From: JAKALX01 sp964508715
GTDB taxonomy: Bacteria > Chloroflexota > Dehalococcoidia > Tepidiformales > Tepidiformaceae
DNA: 64,000 nt
Direction: 5' to 3'
Assembly (NCBI GenBank): GCA_964508715.1
Contig: CAZDUX010000016.1
Coordinates: forward strand, 1-64,000
The position numbers and the translations under genes are program-made. The notes under the pieces were generated by a model that made no database searches, had not been told where the DNA came from, and was given only the letters and a program-made list of their open reading frames with translations. This document shows positions 42,843-50,889 of this stretch, one piece after another (within the stretch, counting starts at the first letter, position 1; the number at the start of each line of letters is the position of its first letter).

Positions 42843-44327
42843 TCAGGCGAGCTTGATGTGGATCGCCTTCGTCTCCATGTACTCCTCGAGACCGGCGCTT
42901 CCGAGTTCGCGGCCGATGCCGCTCTGCTTGTAGCCACCGTAGGGCATGTTGTTGAGGCCGGCGGCGTGGTAGGCGTTGACCCAGACGGTGCCCGCACGGA
43001 GCCCCTTCGCGACCTTCATCGCAACGTTGATGTCCTTCGTCCAGACAGCGGCGGCGAGCCCGTACATCGTGTCGTTCGCGGTGCGGATGACGTCCTCGAC
43101 GTCATCGAAGGAGAGAACAGACAGCACCGGTCCGAAGATCTCCTCGCGGGCGATGCTGGCGGAATTGACGACCTCGTCGAAGATGGTGGGCTGGACAAAG
43201 AGGCCCTTTGCGAGGTCACCATCGGTGGCACGGTTACCGCCGGTGACGAGCTTCGCCTCCTTCTTGCCGGCTTCGAGGTAGCCCTCGATCTTGGCGAGCT
43301 GGTTCTGGTTGATCACGGGGCCCATTGTCGTCGTCGGATCGAGCGGGTCACCCATCTTGAGGGAGGCGCCCATGCCGGCCAGCCTGGTGACGAACTCATC
43401 CTTGACGCGGTTCGAGACGAGAAGACGAGAGCCCGCCTGGCAGACCTGGCCGCTGTTGAGGTAGATGCCGAAGAAAGCGCCAGCAACGGCCGCATCGATC
43501 TGGGCATCGGGGAAAACGATGTTCGGCGACTTGCCGCCGAGTTCGAGCGAGATCTTCTTGACGTTGTTGGCCGCGGCGCGCATGACAGCCTTGCCGCTTG
43601 CGGTCGAGCCGGTGAAAGCGACCTTGTCGACGAGTTCGCTGGCGGCGATGTGCTGGCCGACGAGTGCGCCATTATCGGTTTCACTGGTGACGACGTTGAA
43701 CACACCCGGAGGGAGGCCGGCCTCGGCGAGAATGCGGGCAAGGATGAGCGTGCTGCCAGGGGTGTAATGCGACGGCTTGGCAACCATGGTGCAGCCAGCA
43801 GCAATAGCCGGGCCAACTTTCCATGAGATGAGGAGAAGCGGGAAGTTCCAGGGCGTGATGATACCGACGACGCCGACGGGTTCGTGGACGACGAGGCCGA
43901 CGGCATCAGGGACCTGCTGGGTGATGGATTCCCCGCGAAGGTCGAGCGCTTTCGCGGCGAAAAGCTCAAAGGTTTCGGCGGCGCCGGCAACTTCACCCAT
44001 GGCCATGTTCTTGGGCTTGCCGACCTCGTTCGCAATGCTCGTGGCGAGTTCGTCGATGTTCGCGAGCAGGAGTTGGGCGGCCTTCTGGAGGATGCGGGCG
44101 CGATCCTTGGCGGGAGACACCGGCCAGCGCGTTTCATCAAATGCTTTGCGGGCGGCGAGGATGGCCCGCTGAGCGTCTTCGACACCGGCATTCGGGTAGG
44201 TTGCGACGATACGGCCATCGTAGGGGCTGATACGGTTGAAGGTCTCACCGGTGGCGGCGGCCACCCACTGGCCGTCGATGAACTGCTGGTAAGCCTGGAC
44301 TTCGGGGCGGTCGGCTACGGATGTCAT
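42843..44327 (-). CDS. NAD(P)-dependent aldehyde dehydrogenase
   Basis: The 494-residue enzyme oxidises aldehydes to acids. It has VVGIITPWNFPLLLISWKVGPAIAAG, FTGSTASGK, the catalytic Glu in SLELGGKSPNIVF and the catalytic Cys in GQVCQAGSR. The C-terminal NNMPYGGYKQSGIGRELG is also typical. ATG 44327 has a good GAGGTG ribosome-binding site. A longer open frame reaching 45377 runs antisense through the DsbA-like gene and is not coding. The substrate is unknown. Confidence 0.94.
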   Translation of the reverse strand: MTSVADRPEVQAYQQFIDGQWVAAATGETFNRISPYDGRIVATYPNAGVEDAQRAILAARKAFDETRWPVSPAKDRARILQKAAQLLLANIDELATSIANEVGKPKNMAMGEVAGAAETFELFAAKALDLRGESITQQVPDAVGLVVHEPVGVVGIITPWNFPLLLISWKVGPAIAAGCTMVAKPSHYTPGSTLILARILAEAGLPPGVFNVVTSETDNGALVGQHIAASELVDKVAFTGSTASGKAVMRAAANNVKKISLELGGKSPNIVFPDAQIDAAVAGAFFGIYLNSGQVCQAGSRLLVSNRVKDEFVTRLAGMGASLKMGDPLDPTTTMGPVINQNQLAKIEGYLEAGKKEAKLVTGGNRATDGDLAKGLFVQPTIFDEVVNSASIAREEIFGPVLSVLSFDDVEDVIRTANDTMYGLAAAVWTKDINVAMKVAKGLRAGTVWVNAYHAAGLNNMPYGGYKQSGIGRELGSAGLEEYMETKAIHIKLA

Positions 44328-44585
44328 TCTGCACCTCGTTATGCTACTGGTGACATATTGTACGCTGCCGGGCGAGCGCTCGCCGAAACACCGGGGACGT
44401 GGCAAACCCACGTGGTACAGGCAGGACAAGCCCCACGGCCGCACGCACCGGCGTCCTCCGGCATCCTGCTTCAAGCGTAGCCGGTCGGGTGCTCTTCGCA
44501 GGGACACCGTTACACAATTGCAAGCATCCCCGACAGCGGGAGCCACCCACTCCACAACAGGCGCAGCGGCGCGTAGGCTGGAAGC

Positions 44586-45248
44586 ATGGCTGAACCGTTG
44601 AAGATCACCGTTGTTTCGGATTACGTCTGACCCTGGTGCTACATCGCTGCCCGTCGGGTAGCGCAGATGGAAGAGGAATTCGAGGTCGAGGTCACCTGGT
44701 GGCCGTTCGAGCTGCACCCGGAGACACCCGCCGAGGGACGGCACGTCGATGAGATCATCGCGCCATCCCGCCGAACCGAGGAATACCGTTCGCACCTGAA
44801 GCAGTACGCGGCAGATGCGGGGCTGGCACTCGCTTCGAACCGCTGGGTCGCGAACTCGCACCGGGCACTGGAGCTGGCAGAGTTCGCACGGGAGCGAGGG
44901 AAGTTCGACTGCGTTCACGAAGGGTTGTTCCGGGCGTACTTCGCCGAAGCAAAGAACATCGGCGATGTGGACGTGTTGCTGGAGATTGCCCGCGAGTGCG
45001 GCCTGGACCCGCTCGACTTCCAGGCGGAGATGCTCTCGGGGCGGCTTGCGGCAGAAGTGGATGCGGCGACCACAGAGGCGCGGCGGGCGGGGGTCTCGAG
45101 TACACCGACGATGATCTTCGGCGAGCAGTTCGCCATACCGGGCGCGCAGGAGATGGCGGTCTACCGGGACGTCCTGCGGCGCGCGGGCGCCCGGCCACGC
45201 GGGGAGGGATTCGAAATCCCGGTCATCCCCATCTCCGATATCACATAG
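44586..45248 (+). CDS. DsbA/FrnE-like oxidoreductase with in-frame TGA; candidate selenoprotein (UPWC active site)
   Basis: Read from ATG 44586 through TGA 44628-44630, the frame gives 220 residues: MAEPLKITVVSDYV, then the TGA as residue 15, then PWCYIAARRVAQMEEEF. FrnE-type DsbA proteins have CPWC exactly here, so the TGA replaces the first active-site Cys; Cys18 remains. Downstream are the inserted helical domain and the cis-Pro motif STPTMIFG (Pro174), then QFAIPGAQ. The first ATG after the TGA (44667) would lose the first strand and the active site. A SECIS-like hairpin follows the TGA. The best explanation is selenocysteine; nonsense mutation or sequencing error are the alternatives. 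The role would be thiol/disulfide redox. Confidence 0.78.
44645..44663 (+). promoter_or_regulatory. Putative bacterial SECIS hairpin
   Basis: CGCTGCCC, loop GTC, GGGTAGCG form an 8-bp stem (one G-U pair) inside the coding region. The apical loop starts 22 nt after the TGA and its first base is G. Known bacterial SECIS elements have the loop roughly 16-37 nt from the UGA with a G in the first two loop positions. Flanking CAT and ATG can extend the helix across a CAG bulge. Confidence 0.65.
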
Positions 45249-45438
45249 CCCGGCGACAGGTGGCCCGCGAGGGAGGTGAAATCGGCGGGCTCGGAAGACG
45301 CTGCCATGCAGGGCGGCAGCCGGTGCCACCCGCGAATAGCGGCAGCTGAGGGCTGACCGTTCCTTGCCCCGAAGCAACGCGCTCGAAACATGCGGGCGCT
45401 ACACTTGGGCGCATCGTGACCCCGACGGGAGCTCCCAG

Positions 45439-46761
45439 ATGAGCGAATCGGCTTCGTATGTTATTTCCGCCTGCCGCGAGCATGACATCAAGTTCATCCG
45501 GCTCTGGTTCACCGACATCGTCGGTACGCTGAAATCCTTCGCGATCACGGTGGAGGAGTTGGAGAAGGCGCTGGATGAGGGGATGGGGTTCGACGGGTCG
45601 TCGATCGAGGGGTTTGCCCGGATCGACGAGTCGGACATGATTGCCCTGCCAGACCCGACGACGTTTCAACTCATCCCGTGGCGCCCAAAGGAATCGGGCG
45701 TGGCGCGGATGTTCTGCGACATCTACCAGCCGGACGGGCGGCCGTTCGAGGGGGACCCGAGGTTTGTCCTCCGGCAGCAGCTCAAGCGGGCCTCGGACCT
45801 GGGCTACACCTTCTACGTAAGCCCGGAGTTGGAGTACTTCTACTTCAAGAACTCGTCGGCAACGGAGTTGCTCGATCAGGGAGGTTACTTCGACCAGGTG
45901 GCGGACGCCGCGCACGACCTGCGGCGCGAGACAGTGTTGACACTCGGTGCGATGGGCATCGAGGTGGAATATAGCCACCACGAGGTTGCCCCGAGCCAGC
46001 ACGAAATCGCGCTTCGCTACACCGATGCGCTGACGATGGCGGACGCGGCGATGACGTATCGCCTCGTCGTCAAAGAGATCGCGATGGCGAACGGTGTCTA
46101 CGCGACGTTCATGCCAAAACCGATGGCAAACCAGAACGGGAGCGGGATGCATGTGCACCAGTCGCTCTTCAAGGGAGAGCGCAATGCGTTCTTCAACCCG
46201 GAGGACCCGTACCACCTGAGCGCAGTGGCGCGGGGATACATCGCGGGGCTCCTGCACCATGCGCGCGAGATTACCCTCGTAACGAACCAGTGGGTGAACA
46301 GCTACAAGCGGCTTCTACCGGGGTTCGAAGCGCCGGTGTACCTGAGCTGGGCACGCCGGAACCGTAGCGATCTCATCCGCATCCCCGAGTACCAACCGGG
46401 GAGGGAGTTGCACACGCGGATCGAGTACCGTTCGCCCGATCCGGCCTGCAACCCGTACCTCGTGTTCGCGGTGATGCTGGCAGCGGGGCTCGACGGGATC
46501 GAGAAGGAGATCCCTCTGCCGGCGCCGGTAGAGGAGAACGTCTTCGAGATGACGCCGGCAGAGCGGGCCGCGCGGGGTATCACGACCTTGCCAGGGAGCC
46601 TGATCGAGGCGATTGAGGCTGCCGAGGGCTCTGCATTGCTGCGGTCGGCGCTTGGGGACCACGTGTTCGAAAGCCTGCTGAAGAACAAGCGGATCGAGTG
46701 GGATCGTTACCGGCGCCACATCACGGATTTCGAACTGGCGGAGTATCTGCCGGTACTCTGA
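45439..46761 (+). CDS. glnA: Glutamine synthetase type I
   Basis: This enzyme makes glutamine from glutamate, ammonia and ATP. The 440-residue length is that of the shorter type I (alpha-like) enzymes. Motifs include GFDGSSIEGFARIDESDM, the metal-binding YVSPELEYFYF, the ATP-site ANQNGSGMHVHQSL and RIEYRSPDPACNPYL. At the position of the adenylylated Tyr of beta-type enzymes it reads ENVFEM, with Phe, so control by adenylylation is not possible. ATG 45439 was chosen with GGGAGCTCCCAG before it. Confidence 0.95.
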   Translation: MSESASYVISACREHDIKFIRLWFTDIVGTLKSFAITVEELEKALDEGMGFDGSSIEGFARIDESDMIALPDPTTFQLIPWRPKESGVARMFCDIYQPDGRPFEGDPRFVLRQQLKRASDLGYTFYVSPELEYFYFKNSSATELLDQGGYFDQVADAAHDLRRETVLTLGAMGIEVEYSHHEVAPSQHEIALRYTDALTMADAAMTYRLVVKEIAMANGVYATFMPKPMANQNGSGMHVHQSLFKGERNAFFNPEDPYHLSAVARGYIAGLLHHAREITLVTNQWVNSYKRLLPGFEAPVYLSWARRNRSDLIRIPEYQPGRELHTRIEYRSPDPACNPYLVFAVMLAAGLDGIEKEIPLPAPVEENVFEMTPAERAARGITTLPGSLIEAIEAAEGSALLRSALGDHVFESLLKNKRIEWDRYRRHITDFELAEYLPVL

Positions 46762-46854
46762 GATGTGGCCCACAGTCAGGCGTCATGTCTTCTGCATACA
46801 CTCGGCCTGGCCGGTTGCAGCACCAGACAGGCAGCCGGACCCAGGGAGCCAGGA

Positions 46855-47274
46855 ATGACCACCACTGTTGACACGCTCGCCCGTGTACCGATGTTCCACG
46901 CCCTCAACCGCAAAGCTCTCGATCGTCTCGATCGGATCACACGGGAACGCTCGTACAGGGCCGGCGACGAAATCGTCCGTGAAGGCGATGAGGGTGTCGG
47001 TTTCTTCTTGATCACGCGCGGGAAAGTGGATGTCGTGCGGGGCGCGACGCACCTGGATACGCTCGGGGAAGGTGACTTCTTCGGGGAGATGGCACTACTC
47101 GACAACCACCGCCGAAGCGCGACGGTGAGAGCCACAGAACCAGCCACGTGCCTGGCGATGCTTCGCTCGGATTTCCTCGCCGAGCTTCGGTCGAACGCAG
47201 AGGTCGCGGTCGAGATGCTGGCATATATGAGCCGGCGGTTGCGCGAGCTCGATGAGCGGCTGGCCGGTGAATAG
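46855..47274 (+). CDS. Single-domain cyclic-nucleotide-binding (Crp/Fnr-type) protein
   Basis: The 139-residue protein is a cNMP-binding beta-roll alone: FHALNRKALDRLDRITRERSYRAGDEIVREGDEG, then the phosphate-binding cassette GDFFGEMALLDNHRRSATVRATEP. It ends in a helix and has no DNA-binding domain. It may sense cAMP/cGMP-like ligands as a partner protein; this is unproven. ATG 46855 follows AGGGAGCCAGGA. It is 93 bp after glnA and could be co-transcribed. Confidence 0.87.
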   Translation: MTTTVDTLARVPMFHALNRKALDRLDRITRERSYRAGDEIVREGDEGVGFFLITRGKVDVVRGATHLDTLGEGDFFGEMALLDNHRRSATVRATEPATCLAMLRSDFLAELRSNAEVAVEMLAYMSRRLRELDERLAGE

Positions 47275-47316
47275 CATGCCAGTCAACCGGTTGGCGATGC
47301 CGGGGAGTGCGCGGGC

Positions 47317-47493
47317 TCAGGCAGTAACGTTCAGGCGCGACCCGACATTGGGGTCGAGGAGGGCGACGAGCTGGGCTCCAACAGAGCGCTGAGCATCCAT
47401 CACCTTCTTCGCGGCGAGGGTGCTGGCGTCACTGGCGAGCCGCTGGGTCGCAAGGGCAGTGGAGAGGGCGGCGATACTGGAGACCTGGTCCAT
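47317..47493 (-). CDS. YjfB-family small protein (putative motility-associated)
   Basis: This 58-residue ORF is too short for standard ORF lists. The product MDQVSSIAALSTALATQRLASDASTLAAKKVMDAQRSVGAQLVALLDPN... has the pattern of YjfB proteins: SIAALSTAL near the N-terminus, then KKVMDAQ and QLVALL. YjfB-type proteins are linked to motility genes in some bacteria; their function is not known. It lies between the cNMP-binding gene and the small membrane protein. No flagellar genes are in the window. Confidence 0.68.
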   Translation of the reverse strand: MDQVSSIAALSTALATQRLASDASTLAAKKVMDAQRSVGAQLVALLDPNVGSRLNVTA

Positions 47494-47529
47494 GTCGTGA
47501 TTGTCGGTTCGTCGCGGGCAGCGCTTGAG

Positions 47530-47781
47530 TCAGCTCTTCTTGTCCTCATCCCTGGGCGCCCGCCCGGCGAGGACGGAGGCGAACCCCAGCGACTGGCCCG
47601 CGAGGAGGAATGCGCTCAGGGCGGCTCCAACCAGCGCGGCAAGGGCGAGGGAGATACCGCTCGAACCGAGCCAGGCAACGATGCCGGCGACAACGGCGGT
47701 TACCGCGAGCAACAGGACGACCCCGGCGATGATGCCGCGCCCACGGGGCAGGCCAAGGAAGCAGTTTTGCCGGGTTTCCAT
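47530..47781 (-). CDS. Small membrane protein
   Basis: The 83-residue product METRQNCFLGLPRGRGIIAGVVLLLAVTAVVAGIVAW... has two clear hydrophobic spans (about 16-38 and 42-62) and an Arg/Asp/Lys-rich tail. I do not recognise a family. It starts 16 bp after the stop of the MFS gene on the same strand, so it is probably co-transcribed. The longer frame to 47928 overlaps the MFS gene and was rejected. Confidence 0.6.
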   Translation of the reverse strand: METRQNCFLGLPRGRGIIAGVVLLLAVTAVVAGIVAWLGSSGISLALAALVGAALSAFLLAGQSLGFASVLAGRAPRDEDKKS

Positions 47782-47797
47782 CGCTCGGGCATCTGGA

Positions 47798-49111
47798 TCA
47801 GCCCCCGGCGGCGGTCGCCGTCTCTTCTTCGTCGGCGCGCTCCTGCAAGGCAGCGGGGAGTGTTGCGAAGCTGAGCGCCGAGGAGATGTGGTAGCTTCGC
47901 AGGTCGGGCATCCACTTCGCAACAGCACCGAGCACGGTCAGGCAGCCGATGCCGCCGCTGACGACTGCAAACGTCGCGCTCGTGGCGGCAGCAACGAATC
48001 CGGACTCAACGCGGCCGAGCTGGTTTGATGCACCAATGAAGAGCATGTTCACTGAGCTAACGCGGCCCCGAAGTTCATCCGGCGTGGCGAGCTGGACGGT
48101 GGTGAAACGCATGACGACGGATATCTGGTCGCTGGCGCCTACGAACATGTAGGCGAGGAGCGAGACGGCATAGTTCCGGGAGAGGCCAAAGGCGATCGTT
48201 CCCAGCCCGAATCCCGCGACGGCGATGAGAAGTGCACGGCCCGTTCGCTGGATGGGCGGCAAGAAGACGAGGCAGACACTCATCATGAGAGCACCGATGT
48301 CGAGCGCCGAGTAGAGAATCCCGTAGCCGATCCCCCCGACGTGGAGGATGTCGGTCGCGTAGATTGGCAGGAGGGCCGTGGCGCCGCCGAAAATGACGGC
48401 GAACATATCCAGCGTCATCACCCCGAGGAGGACCTGGCGGGTGAAGACGAAGTGGACACCCTCCTTGATCGCGGCGAAGGAGACGCGGCGGGGCTCGCCT
48501 TCACGCGGGCGCGGACGAAGGAACGAAAGAGCGGCGAGCGATATGGCGACCAGGATGATGTGAGCGACATATGCAGCATTGATGCTCACCGCGCCGATGA
48601 GGAGTCCGCCGATTGCGGGGCCGGTGACGAAGCCCAGCTGCTGCGCGGTCGTGTTCACTGTCACCGCGTTCGGGAAGGTCTCGGGCGTGACGACAGAGAC
48701 GAGAAGAGCCTGGCGGGCCGGATTCTCGAACGACGAGGCGACAGCCATCAGGAAGATCGCCACGTAGATGATGCCAAGGTTGATGTGCCCGCTGGCCGTG
48801 GTGGCGATCAGGATGACCGAGGTGGTGAGCGGGACGAAGTGGGCGAGCATCGAGATGACGCGGCGGTCGTGGCTATCGGCAAAGGCGCCGCCAAGGAGGC
48901 TCAGCCCGAGGATGGCGGGGATGAACTGGACGAGCCCCATGATGCCGAGCTGAAGGGCGGAGCCGGAGATCTCGTAGACCTGCCAGGCGATGGCCGCCTG
49001 GACGAGGGTCATGGCCATGCCGCTCGTGATGCGGCTGACGGCAAACGTGGCGAACGACGGCTGACGCAGGGCTGCGAAGGGGTCGTGCCTGGCGCGCACG
49101 TTGTCGCTCAC
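47798..49111 (-). CDS. MFS transporter (EntS/MFS_3-like exporter)
   Basis: The 437-residue protein has 10-12 membrane spans. The MFS_3 pattern is visible: FATFAVSRITSGMAMTLVQAAIAWQVYEISGSALQLGIMGLVQFIPAI, GGAFADSHDRR (loop 2-3 motif) and TPDELRGRVSSVNMLFIGASNQLG. The family contains enterobactin and drug exporters. The cargo is unknown. It is followed by a small membrane-protein gene. Confidence 0.9.
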   Translation of the reverse strand: MSDNVRARHDPFAALRQPSFATFAVSRITSGMAMTLVQAAIAWQVYEISGSALQLGIMGLVQFIPAILGLSLLGGAFADSHDRRVISMLAHFVPLTTSVILIATTASGHINLGIIYVAIFLMAVASSFENPARQALLVSVVTPETFPNAVTVNTTAQQLGFVTGPAIGGLLIGAVSINAAYVAHIILVAISLAALSFLRPRPREGEPRRVSFAAIKEGVHFVFTRQVLLGVMTLDMFAVIFGGATALLPIYATDILHVGGIGYGILYSALDIGALMMSVCLVFLPPIQRTGRALLIAVAGFGLGTIAFGLSRNYAVSLLAYMFVGASDQISVVMRFTTVQLATPDELRGRVSSVNMLFIGASNQLGRVESGFVAAATSATFAVVSGGIGCLTVLGAVAKWMPDLRSYHISSALSFATLPAALQERADEEETATAAGG

Positions 49112-49183
49112 GATGGCCCCCGGTGGGGATGTATCGCGATAGCGTACGTTGCGAGTGGGCGAATGAGCGAATGGAGGATCGGC

Positions 49184-49209
49184 GAGGGAGGCCCTTGCGG
49201 GCCTCCCTC
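49184..49209. terminator. Strong hairpin terminator downstream of trxB
   Basis: GAGGGAGGCCC and GGGCCTCCCTC form a perfect 11-bp stem with a 4-nt loop, 43 bp past the trxB stop on the minus strand and upstream of the MFS gene. No T-tract is evident. Confidence 0.7.
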
Positions 49210-49251
49210 GGTGGTGTCGTCGTCAGCCGGTGAGGATGGCCCCGGCCGCCG

Positions 49252-50205
49252 CTACTTCGCCCCGTGGGAGAGAGGGTGGCCGGCGAGGTAGTGTTCGGCG
49301 GCAATCGCGGCGGTAGCACCATCGCCGCAGGCACTGATGAGCTGGCGCGCCGCCTTCGTGCGGAGGTCGCCGGCGACAAAGAGCCCGGGGATGGTGGTCT
49401 TCATCTCCAGGTCGACAAAGGCGTGGCCGCCGGCGTCCATGTCGACCAGGCCCTTGAGCAGGTGATTGTTCGGGGTCTGGCCGATGAAGATGAATACCCC
49501 GGCGATCGGCTGTTCGGTAGTCTCGCCCGTCTTCAGGTTGCGAAGCAGCACCTTTTCGACGGACTCCTTGCCCTCGATGCGCTCGACGATGGTGTCCCAG
49601 GTGAAGCGCATCTTCGGGTTGGAGAAGGCGCGTTCCTGGTTGATGGCGCTGGCCCGGAGTTCGTGGCGGCGATGCACGATGGTAACGCTGTTGGCATAGC
49701 GCGTGAGGAACTCACCCTCATCGAGCGCAGCATCACCGCCACCGACAACGATGACATCCTGCCCCTGGAAGAACGCGCCATCGCAGGTGGCGCAGTAGCT
49801 GACGCCCTTGCCAACAAAAGCTGCCTCGCCGGGGACACCAAGCTTGTTGTAGTCGGCGCCGGCCGTCACGATGACCGACCGGGCAAGGTAGTCACCTTCA
49901 TCCGTAACGAGGCGGAAGCGGCCATCTGGCTCGACGGCCAGGCCAGTGGCGCCCTCGTAGCGCACCTCGGCGCCGAACTTCTCGGCCTGCTGCAGGAAGA
50001 GCTGGGAGAGATCGAAGCCGTTGATACCGTCGGGAAAGCCGGGGAAGTTTTCGACGATGTCGGTGGTGGCAATCTGGCCACCGGCGCCCATGCGTTCGAA
50101 GACAGCTGTCTTGCGCATGGCGCGAGCCGCGTAGAGGGCGGCGGTCAGGCCGGCGCCGCCAGCGCCGACGATGGCGATGTCGAGAGTATCGGATTCACGA
50201 TTCAC
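49252..50205 (-). CDS. trxB: Thioredoxin reductase
   Basis: This FAD enzyme reduces thioredoxin with NADPH. The 317-residue product has the FAD motif IAIVGAGGAGLTAALYAAR, the redox pair Cys138-Cys141 in VSYCATCDGAFF and the NADPH motif VIVVGGGDAALDEGEFL. The C-terminal GLFVAGDLRTKAARQLISACGDGATAA is typical. The usual GLxPAG variant GAGPAG reads GAGGAG. The GTG start at 50205 lies inside a heptamer repeat. trxA is 225 bp upstream on the same strand. Confidence 0.93.
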   Translation of the reverse strand: MNRESDTLDIAIVGAGGAGLTAALYAARAMRKTAVFERMGAGGQIATTDIVENFPGFPDGINGFDLSQLFLQQAEKFGAEVRYEGATGLAVEPDGRFRLVTDEGDYLARSVIVTAGADYNKLGVPGEAAFVGKGVSYCATCDGAFFQGQDVIVVGGGDAALDEGEFLTRYANSVTIVHRRHELRASAINQERAFSNPKMRFTWDTIVERIEGKESVEKVLLRNLKTGETTEQPIAGVFIFIGQTPNNHLLKGLVDMDAGGHAFVDLEMKTTIPGLFVAGDLRTKAARQLISACGDGATAAIAAEHYLAGHPLSHGAK

Positions 50206-50219
50206 AATTCACGATTCCC
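50192..50219. repeat. Heptamer repeat overlapping the trxB start (4 units)
   Basis: GATTCAC, GATTCAC, AATTCAC and GATTCCC are in tandem across the trxB start. The complement of one CAC gives the GTG start codon, so the repeat encodes the first residues. Confidence 0.8.
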
Positions 50220-50381
50220 AGAAGCGTTCATCTGTTGGGCGCGGCACGCCCTTGCTCTCACGCTCTGCTCATCTGCCGCTCCATGTAGCCGGGGTCGGCG
50301 CTCGGAGGGGCCAAGGTGAAAGCGCTCCGGGCGCCGCACGCCGTGCCGGGATGGCTCGGAATAAGGGGAAACGACAGGAGA

Positions 50382-50416
50382 CGGGCCCTCCCCCACGAAC
50401 GTGGCAAGAGGGCCCG
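50382..50416 (-). terminator. Terminator hairpin after trxA
   Basis: CGGGCCCTC and GAGGGCCCG form a 9-bp stem with an inner CCAC/GTGG stem in the loop, 15 bp past the trxA stop. It separates trxA from trxB, which are on the same strand. Confidence 0.7.
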
Positions 50417-50430
50417 GGAACCAGGCAGAG

Positions 50431-50757
50431 TCAGGCGAGCGCTTCGTCGATGCGCTTCTTGAGGTCACTCTTGGGACGAAAGCCGACGACGGAGCCCTTG
50501 AGTTCGCCGCCCTTGAAGATGAGAAGGGTTGGGATGCTGCGGATACCGAACCTGGTAGGCACCTGCGGGTTCTCATCCGTATTCATCTTCATGAAGTTGA
50601 CCTTGCCCGCGTACTCTTCAGAGAGCTCCTGGACGATAGGGGCGACCATCCGGCAGGGGCCGCACCACGGGGCCCAGAAATCGACGAGGGTAGGGAGATC
50701 GCTGTTCACGACGTCGGTTTCGAACGTTGCGTCGGTGACTTCTGCAACTTCACTCAT
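50431..50757 (-). CDS. trxA: Thioredoxin
   Basis: The 108-residue protein has the canonical WCGPC site (Cys32, Cys35) in DFWAPWCGPCRMVAPIVQEL, the cis-Pro in IRSIPTLLIFKGGE and normal length. It reduces protein disulfides using electrons from TrxB. ATG 50757 was chosen. It is divergent from csoR, with a CsoR-type operator between the two genes, so metal or sulfur stress may control it. Confidence 0.95.
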   Translation of the reverse strand: MSEVAEVTDATFETDVVNSDLPTLVDFWAPWCGPCRMVAPIVQELSEEYAGKVNFMKMNTDENPQVPTRFGIRSIPTLLIFKGGELKGSVVGFRPKSDLKKRIDEALA

Positions 50758-50825
50758 GGTTGGTTCCTTCCGGCGCCCGCTAATTGGTTGACAGAACCTG
50801 AGGGCGCTGTATCTTGGAAATGAAG

Positions 50826-50842
50826 ATACCCCCAAGGGGTAT
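50826..50842. promoter_or_regulatory. CsoR-type operator between trxA and csoR
   Basis: ATACCCCCAAGGGGTAT is a perfect inverted repeat (ATACCCC, 3-nt spacer, GGGGTAT). G/C-tract palindromes flanked by TA are the known operators of CsoR/RcnR-type repressors. It lies 48 bp before csoR and 69 bp before trxA, so it can control both directions. Confidence 0.8.
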
Positions 50843-50889
50843 ATCCTGTCAACGGCCGCGCGAGAAGCAGAGAGTCGCAGGGAAGCAAG

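Noticed and set aside
44328..45377. N-terminal extension of the aldehyde dehydrogenase frame
   Set aside because: No homology, low complexity, antisense to the DsbA-like gene. The family start and ribosome-binding site are at 44327.
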